Positions 8,369 to 11,897 of a stretch of DNA of 11,897 nucleotides are shown here, piece by piece. Every line of letters begins with the position of its first letter. The first letter of the stretch is position 1. Source of the DNA: Burkholderiales bacterium (lineage in GTDB: Bacteria; Pseudomonadota; Gammaproteobacteria; Burkholderiales; SG8-39); contig JADGRR010000045.1 in NCBI GenBank assembly GCA_017880745.1, positions 1-11,897 of the forward strand. Direction: 5' to 3'. The position numbers and the translations under genes were made by a program. The notes beneath the pieces were generated by a model. It was not told where the DNA came from. It made no database searches and was given only the letters and a program-made list of their open reading frames with translations.

Positions 8369-9073
8369 TTATGACTTGACCGCCTGTTCGATTTCGTCCG
8401 CGCTGAGGTGGCGCACGTCCTTGCCCTTGATCATGTAGACCACGTACTCGGAAATGTTCTTGGCGTGATCGCCCACGCGTTCGAGCGCCTTGGCGATGAA
8501 AACCATGTCCAGGGTCGCGGATATGGTGCGCGGATCCTCCATCATGTATGTAAGCGACTCGCGCAGTATCGCGCGGAAGGTATCATCCACCTCCACATCG
8601 CGGCGTGCGATTGCCGGTGCCGCATCCGAATCGAGGCGGGCAAGTCCGTCGAGCGCCTGACGCAGCATATCGATAACCATTGCGGACATGCACCGGATCT
8701 CAGCATAGCGCGGCATGTGGCTTCGCCCGCTCTTGAAGAATTCGCGCCCCATCAGGGCAATTTTTTTCGCCTCGTCGCCGATCCGCTCCAGGTCGGTGCT
8801 CGACTTTACCGCCATGGTCAGCACGCGCAGATCGATCGCCGTGGGAGTCCGGCGCGCGATGATATTGGTGCACAGCCCGTCGATCTTCATTTCCAGCGCG
8901 TTGACCTGGTGCTCCACATCGAGCACCTGATCGATCAGGAACATTTCGCCGCTTTGCAGCGCCTGCACCGCGAGCGATAACTGGTCCTCGACCGCGCCGC
9001 CCATGTGCAGGACGTTGGAGCGAACCTGCTCCAACTGGGCATCGAACTGCGTCGAGGTGTGATTGTGCTGCAT
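8369..9073 (-). CDS. phoU: Phosphate signalling protein PhoU
   Basis: PhoU is a cytoplasmic helical-bundle protein that links the Pst phosphate transporter to the PhoR/PhoB two-component system and restrains phosphate uptake. It has 234 residues, typical length. The two repeated three-helix PhoU domains each carry the metal-binding signature: TDLERIGDEAKKIA (93-106) and KALERVGDHAKNISEYVVYM (195-214). The N-terminal segment FDAQLEQVRSNVLHMGGAVEDQL also fits the family. The pst genes and phoBR usually found next to phoU are not in this window. It is divergent from ppk1 and upstream of ppx on the same strand, so phoU-ppx may form an operon with separate polyphosphate control. Confidence 0.96.
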   Translation of the reverse strand: MQHNHTSTQFDAQLEQVRSNVLHMGGAVEDQLSLAVQALQSGEMFLIDQVLDVEHQVNALEMKIDGLCTNIIARRTPTAIDLRVLTMAVKSSTDLERIGDEAKKIALMGREFFKSGRSHMPRYAEIRCMSAMVIDMLRQALDGLARLDSDAAPAIARRDVEVDDTFRAILRESLTYMMEDPRTISATLDMVFIAKALERVGDHAKNISEYVVYMIKGKDVRHLSADEIEQAVKS

Positions 9074-9124
9074 GGGCTGGCTATCCGATCCGATAGTCCT
9101 GTCAGGGTGACGATGCTAGCAAGC

Positions 9125-9143
9125 CAATGTGACAGTCATATTG
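9125..9143. promoter_or_regulatory. 19-base dyad in the phoU/ppk1 divergent spacer, candidate operator
   Basis: CAATGTGACAGTCATATTG has 8 of 9 arm positions complementary around a single central base. On the minus strand it reads CTGTCACATTG, a 6 of 7 match to a Pho-box half-site (CTGTCAT); a weaker half-like TCGTCAC lies 22 bases further along that strand. The expected adjacent half-site 11 bases away is poor, so PhoB binding is possible but unproven. Confidence 0.5.
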
Positions 9144-9146
9144 CCG

Positions 9147-9175
9147 TTTTCACAAATTTCGGCGGACCATAATAT
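9147..9175 (+). promoter_or_regulatory. Candidate ppk1 promoter
   Basis: TTTTCA (9147-9152, 4 of 6) and TAATAT (9170-9175) are 17 bases apart on the plus strand, in an A+T-rich patch that stands out from the GC-rich surroundings. An overlapping CATAAT (9168-9173) is a closer -10 but lacks a good -35. The transcript would start some 40 bases before ATG 9224. Confidence 0.4.
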
Positions 9176-9223
9176 TTCTGCTACATTGTGCTACTACGCT
9201 ATGTTTTTGAAGACATAAATTCA

Positions 9224-11287
9224 ATGCCTCCGAAGCCAACCCTGCTCCTCAACCGGGAAATCGGCATCCTGGAATTCAACCGCCGCGTGCTGGCCCAGGC
9301 CGAGGACCCGGACACGCCGCTGCTCGAACGCCTGAAGTTCCTGTGCATTGTCAGCAGCAATCTGGACGAATTCTTCGAGATCCGCGTCGCCGAACTGAAG
9401 GAGACTATCCGCGTCAACCTGTCCGGCACGGGACCCGACGGCATGAGTCCGCTCGAAGTCTTTGCCGCGGTCAACCGTATCGCGCACGAGCTGGTGGAGC
9501 GCCAATACCGGCTGCTCAACGAAAAAATCCTGCCCGAACTCGACAAGGCCGGCGTGCGTTTCCTGCGCCGCAACGATCTCAACGAAGGGCAGCGCGGGTG
9601 GATACGCGATTACTTCTTTAATGAAATGATGCCCGTGCTCACCCCCATCGGGCTGGATCCGGCGCACCCTTTCCCGCGCGTGTTCAACAAGAGTCTGAAT
9701 TTCGCCGTGGAACTGGAGGGGCGCGATGCTTTCGGCCGCGCCTCGCGCGCCGCCATTGTGCAGGCGCCGCGCATTCTGCCGCGGATGATCAAGCTGCCGC
9801 CCCAGCTGCGGCACGGCAAGGAACAGAGCTTCGTCTTTCTCTCCTCCGTCCTGCACGAACATGCGTCCGAGTTGTTCGCGGGCATGAGCGTGCGCGGCTG
9901 TTACCAGTTTCGCGTAACCCGCAACAGCGATCTGTTCGTGGACGAAGAGGAAGTGAAAAACCTGCGCACCGCACTGCAGGGCGAGCTGCCGCAGCGCAAT
10001 CTGGGCGCCGCGGTGCGCCTCGAGGTCGCCGACAACTGTCCCCAGGCCATGGCCGAGTTTCTGCTGCAGCAGACCGAACTCGGCCACGAGGACCTGTACC
10101 GGGTCAACGGGCCGGTCAATCTGGTGCGCTTGATGCAGATCCCCGAGCTCGTCAGCCGGCCCGATCTGCAGTTCCCGGCGTTTCGCCCCGGCCGCCCCGC
10201 GGCATTGGAGAAGCGGGCCGACATTTTCGCCGCAGTGCGCAAGGGCGACGTGCTGCTGCACCACCCGTTCCAGTCGTTCACACCCGTGGTCAATTTCATC
10301 CAGCAGGCGGCCAAGGACCCGCAGGTGGTCGCGATCAAGCAGACGGTCTATCGCATCGGCACCGACTCCGCCATCATGGAAGCCCTGATCGAGGCGGCCA
10401 CCAGCGGCAAGGAAGTGACGGTGGTGGTCGAACTGATGGCGCGCTTCGAGGAGGAAGCCAACATCAACTGGGCAGAGCGGTTGGAGGAAGTCGGCGCGCA
10501 CGTCGTCTACGGCGTCGTCGCTCACAAGACCCATGCCAAGATGGCGCTGGTGGTGCGCCGCGAAGACGGCAAGCTGAGACGCTATGTGCACTTGGGCACC
10601 GGCAATTACCATCCGCGCACCGCGCGTCTGTACACCGATTTTGGCCTGTTTACCTGCAACCAGGACGTCTGCGCCGACGTCAACGAAGTGTTCAAGCAAC
10701 TCACCGGCCTCGGCAAGTCGGGAACGCTGCATCACCTGTGGCTGGCACCCTTCACCCTGCACGCGAAAATCATCGCCGCGATCAAGAACGAGGCCCGTCT
10801 CGCCAAGGCCGGCAAGCCGGGACGCGTCATCGCCAAGATGAACGCCCTGCTCGAGCCGACGGTCATCGAGGCGTTGTACGCGGCCTCGCAGGCCGGGGTG
10901 CGCGTCGACCTGATCGTGCGCGGCGTATGCGCGCTGCGCCCGGGCGTTCCCGGCCTGTCGGAGCACATCCGGGTGCGCTCGATCGTCGGCCGGTTTCTCG
11001 AACATACGCGCATCTTTTATTTTCACAACGATGGCGCCGAGAGCGTCTACCTCTCCAGCGCCGACTGGATGGACCGCAACTTTTTTCGCCGCGTCGAGCT
11101 GTGCTTTCCGGTGCTCGACAAGAAACTCAAGCAGCGCGTCATCAAGGAGGGGCTCAAGCCCTACCTCAAGGACAACCGCCAGGCCTGGGACATGACTGCC
11201 GACGGTCATTACGCGCGCAAGAATCCACGCGGCACCCTGCCGCGCTCCGCACAAATGATGCTATTGGGCGAACTCGCCCGGGAGTAA
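9224..11287 (+). CDS. ppk1: Polyphosphate kinase 1
   Basis: PPK1 reversibly transfers the terminal phosphate of ATP to polyphosphate. From ATG 9224 the protein has 687 residues, against 688 in E. coli. All four PPK1 domains are recognisable: the N-terminal helical domain (about 1-105, with LNREIGILEFNRRVLAQAED and SNLDEFFEIRV), the head domain (about 107-320), and two C-terminal phospholipase-D-like catalytic domains. The autophosphorylated histidine is His437 in HKTHAKM, followed by HLGTGNYHPRTARLYTDFGL; the second catalytic histidine is His594 in FLEHTRIFYF. Also present are KQTVYRIGTDSAI and RGVCALRPGVPGLSE. An in-frame GTG at 9188 would add 12 residues (MLLRYVFEDINS) lacking family resemblance, so the ATG is preferred despite a modest ribosome site (GAAGA). 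It is divergent from phoU-ppx and upstream of a DUF47 gene. Confidence 0.97.
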   Translation: MPPKPTLLLNREIGILEFNRRVLAQAEDPDTPLLERLKFLCIVSSNLDEFFEIRVAELKETIRVNLSGTGPDGMSPLEVFAAVNRIAHELVERQYRLLNEKILPELDKAGVRFLRRNDLNEGQRGWIRDYFFNEMMPVLTPIGLDPAHPFPRVFNKSLNFAVELEGRDAFGRASRAAIVQAPRILPRMIKLPPQLRHGKEQSFVFLSSVLHEHASELFAGMSVRGCYQFRVTRNSDLFVDEEEVKNLRTALQGELPQRNLGAAVRLEVADNCPQAMAEFLLQQTELGHEDLYRVNGPVNLVRLMQIPELVSRPDLQFPAFRPGRPAALEKRADIFAAVRKGDVLLHHPFQSFTPVVNFIQQAAKDPQVVAIKQTVYRIGTDSAIMEALIEAATSGKEVTVVVELMARFEEEANINWAERLEEVGAHVVYGVVAHKTHAKMALVVRREDGKLRRYVHLGTGNYHPRTARLYTDFGLFTCNQDVCADVNEVFKQLTGLGKSGTLHHLWLAPFTLHAKIIAAIKNEARLAKAGKPGRVIAKMNALLEPTVIEALYAASQAGVRVDLIVRGVCALRPGVPGLSEHIRVRSIVGRFLEHTRIFYFHNDGAESVYLSSADWMDRNFFRRVELCFPVLDKKLKQRVIKEGLKPYLKDNRQAWDMTADGHYARKNPRGTLPRSAQMMLLGELARE

Positions 11288-11310
11288 GCCGCGTGCGGCG
11301 AGCGCGCGGC
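11288..11310 (+). terminator. GC-rich stem-loop directly after the ppk1 stop
   Basis: Bases 11288-11296 pair with 11302-11310 (eight Watson-Crick pairs and one G-T) around a 5-base loop, starting immediately after the TAA. No T-run follows, so it may be a weak or Rho-assisted terminator or a 3' stabilising hairpin. Confidence 0.4.
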
Positions 11311-11357
11311 ACATGCGACGGCGCCGCCAGTTACGCCTGGACGACGCGCGTGGGGAA

Positions 11358-11380
11358 TTATCCACAGATGCTGTGGATAA
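11358..11380. promoter_or_regulatory. Pair of perfect, inverted DnaA boxes
   Basis: TTATCCACA (11358-11366) and TGTGGATAA (11372-11380) are both exact matches to the strongest DnaA 9-mer, in opposite orientation and 5 bases apart. Together they form a 23-base dyad with 10-base perfect arms and a 3-base centre. They lie about 130 bases before the -35 of the DUF47 gene promoter candidate. Only two boxes are seen, with no AT-rich unwinding region or origin genes, so this is not an origin by itself. The dyad could also fold as a hairpin in RNA. Confidence 0.75.
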
Positions 11381-11511
11381 GTCTGTGCGCATGTTCACGC
11401 CGTTCGTGCAACCCGTCAATTCCTAATGGCTTTTGCCAGCCGGTCCGGAAACAGATTCCGCCCATCGCCGTTGCGCTAAGTCAGTTGCGGGCGGTCGGAC
11501 TGCTTTCTTTT

Positions 11512-11540
11512 CGGACAGCACCCGCGGCTATTGTTACAAT
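11512..11540 (+). promoter_or_regulatory. Candidate promoter of the DUF47 gene
   Basis: CGGACA (11512-11517, 4 of 6) and TACAAT (11535-11540, 5 of 6) are separated by exactly 17 bases. Transcription would start near 11547, leaving a leader of roughly 70 bases. GGCGG (11554-11558) and CCGCC (11571-11575) in that leader could form a small hairpin. Confidence 0.55.
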
Positions 11541-11610
11541 TTCGTCCCGAAAAGGCGGGTATTGCATAAACCGCCCATCCCCCTAGCAACCAATAACTCC
11601 ATTTCCAGCC

Positions 11611-11614
11611 GAGG
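11611..11614 (+). promoter_or_regulatory. Ribosome binding site of the DUF47 gene
   Basis: GAGG lies 5 bases before ATG 11620, supporting this start for the incomplete gene. Confidence 0.65.
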
Positions 11615-11619
11615 TCGCG

Positions 11620-11897
11620 ATGTTCAGTCGCTTCATGCCGCGTCAAGGCAAGTTCTTCGAGATGTTCAACGAGCACGCCGAGCTGATCGTCGAAGGCAGC
11701 CGCGAGCTGGCCGCCCTGATGGCGAGCGGCGACGACCTCGAACGCCGCGCCCACAAAGTCGAGTCGATAGAAAAGCGCGGCGACAAAATCACCCGCGGCA
11801 CGATCGAGCTGCTGCACAAGACGTTCATCACGCCGATCGACCGCGAGGATATCCACCAGCTGATCTCCGAAATGGACAACATCCTCGATCTGATCGA
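11620..11897 (+). CDS. DUF47 / PhoU-like phosphate transport regulator (partial, runs off right edge)
   Basis: The frame is open from ATG 11620 to the window end, giving 92 complete codons of a protein usually a little over 200 residues. It begins MFSRFMPRQGKFFEMF and continues with NEHAELIVEGSRELAALM, then VESIEKRGDKITRGTIELLHKTFITPIDREDIHQLI. This pattern is typical of DUF47 proteins: PhoU-like helical bundles usually encoded directly upstream of a Pit low-affinity phosphate permease. The ExRGDK and FITPIDREDI segments are the family's best-conserved stretches. The expected role is regulation or assembly of Pit phosphate transport in the cytoplasm; a pit gene is predicted just beyond the right edge but is not seen. 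With ppk1, ppx and phoU it completes a phosphate cluster. A GAGG site precedes the start. Confidence 0.9.
   Translation, partial: MFSRFMPRQGKFFEMFNEHAELIVEGSRELAALMASGDDLERRAHKVESIEKRGDKITRGTIELLHKTFITPIDREDIHQLISEMDNILDLI

Larger units (their letters stand above)
11311..11610. other. Non-coding spacer between ppk1 and the DUF47 gene
   Basis: The whole spacer is 332 bases (11288-11619). It holds the post-ppk1 stem-loop, two inverted DnaA boxes (11358-11380), a promoter candidate (11512-11540) and short weak inverted repeats such as CCGCCC (11458-11463) with GGGCGG (11489-11494). No credible protein-coding gene, tRNA or known riboswitch was recognised. The open frames across it are extensions of shadows of the neighbouring genes. 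Confidence 0.6.

Noticed and set aside
7025..8374. 449-codon open frame on the plus strand opposite ppx
   Set aside because: ppx on the minus strand is complete and motif-rich. The opposite frame is a His/Arg/Ala/Val-rich shadow with no family resemblance.
9095..9145. Classical Pho box upstream of phoU or ppk1
   Set aside because: Only one good CTGTCA half is present; the partner half-site at 11-base spacing is poor, so I report a dyad rather than a Pho box.
9221..11254. 677-codon open frame on the minus strand opposite ppk1
   Set aside because: ppk1 on the plus strand has every catalytic motif along its full length. The antisense frame has no recognisable domain and arises from GC-biased third positions.
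11358..11380. Replication origin at the DnaA-box pair
   Set aside because: Only two boxes, no AT-rich unwinding element, and no dnaA, dnaN, gidA or parAB nearby.
11476..11856. 126-codon minus-strand frame across the DUF47 gene start
   Set aside because: The plus-strand frame is a good match to the DUF47 N-terminus, with a ribosome site and promoter; the minus frame has no support.

Overview
The window looks like a core chromosomal segment of a GC-rich betaproteobacterium. Two things point there. The gene order bamE-dapB-carA-carB, with fur divergent from bamE, is typical of that group. The protein sequences (CarB, DapB, Fur, PPK1, the DUF47 protein) also read as betaproteobacterial. No tRNA, rRNA, CRISPR array, insertion sequence, integrase, toxin-antitoxin pair or defence gene is visible, and there is no sign of recent transfer.

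Left part (1-4990, minus strand). Transcription runs bamE -> dapB -> carA -> carB. BamE is an outer-membrane assembly lipoprotein. DapB makes a lysine/peptidoglycan precursor. CarA and CarB are the two subunits of carbamoyl-phosphate synthetase, which feeds arginine and pyrimidine synthesis. carB runs off the left edge; 744 N-terminal residues are present. dapB follows bamE by 10 bases. carA is set apart by 173 bases that hold a good promoter candidate and leader stem-loops. carB is separated from carA by 76 bases that are nearly all a long inverted repeat.

Middle part (4991-6733, plus strand). fur is divergent from bamE across a 72-base promoter region with a near-perfect dyad. It is followed by a GDT1/UPF0016-family cation transporter gene and a SixA-type histidine phosphatase gene.

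Right part (6734-11897): a phosphate and polyphosphate block. phoU and ppx lie on the minus strand. ppk1 is divergent from phoU on the plus strand. The start of a DUF47 (PhoU-like, Pit-associated) gene follows and runs off the right edge. PPK1 makes polyphosphate from ATP, Ppx degrades it, and PhoU and the DUF47 protein are expected to regulate phosphate uptake. The phoU/ppk1 spacer holds a 19-base dyad. The ppk1/DUF47 spacer (332 bases) holds two perfect, oppositely oriented DnaA boxes and a promoter candidate.

I found no convincing undescribed protein system. The points worth a second look are all in intergenic DNA: the carA-carB inverted repeat, the DnaA-box pair, the two divergent-promoter dyads and the carA leader. 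Long open frames opposite carB, ppx and ppk1 are codon-bias shadows.
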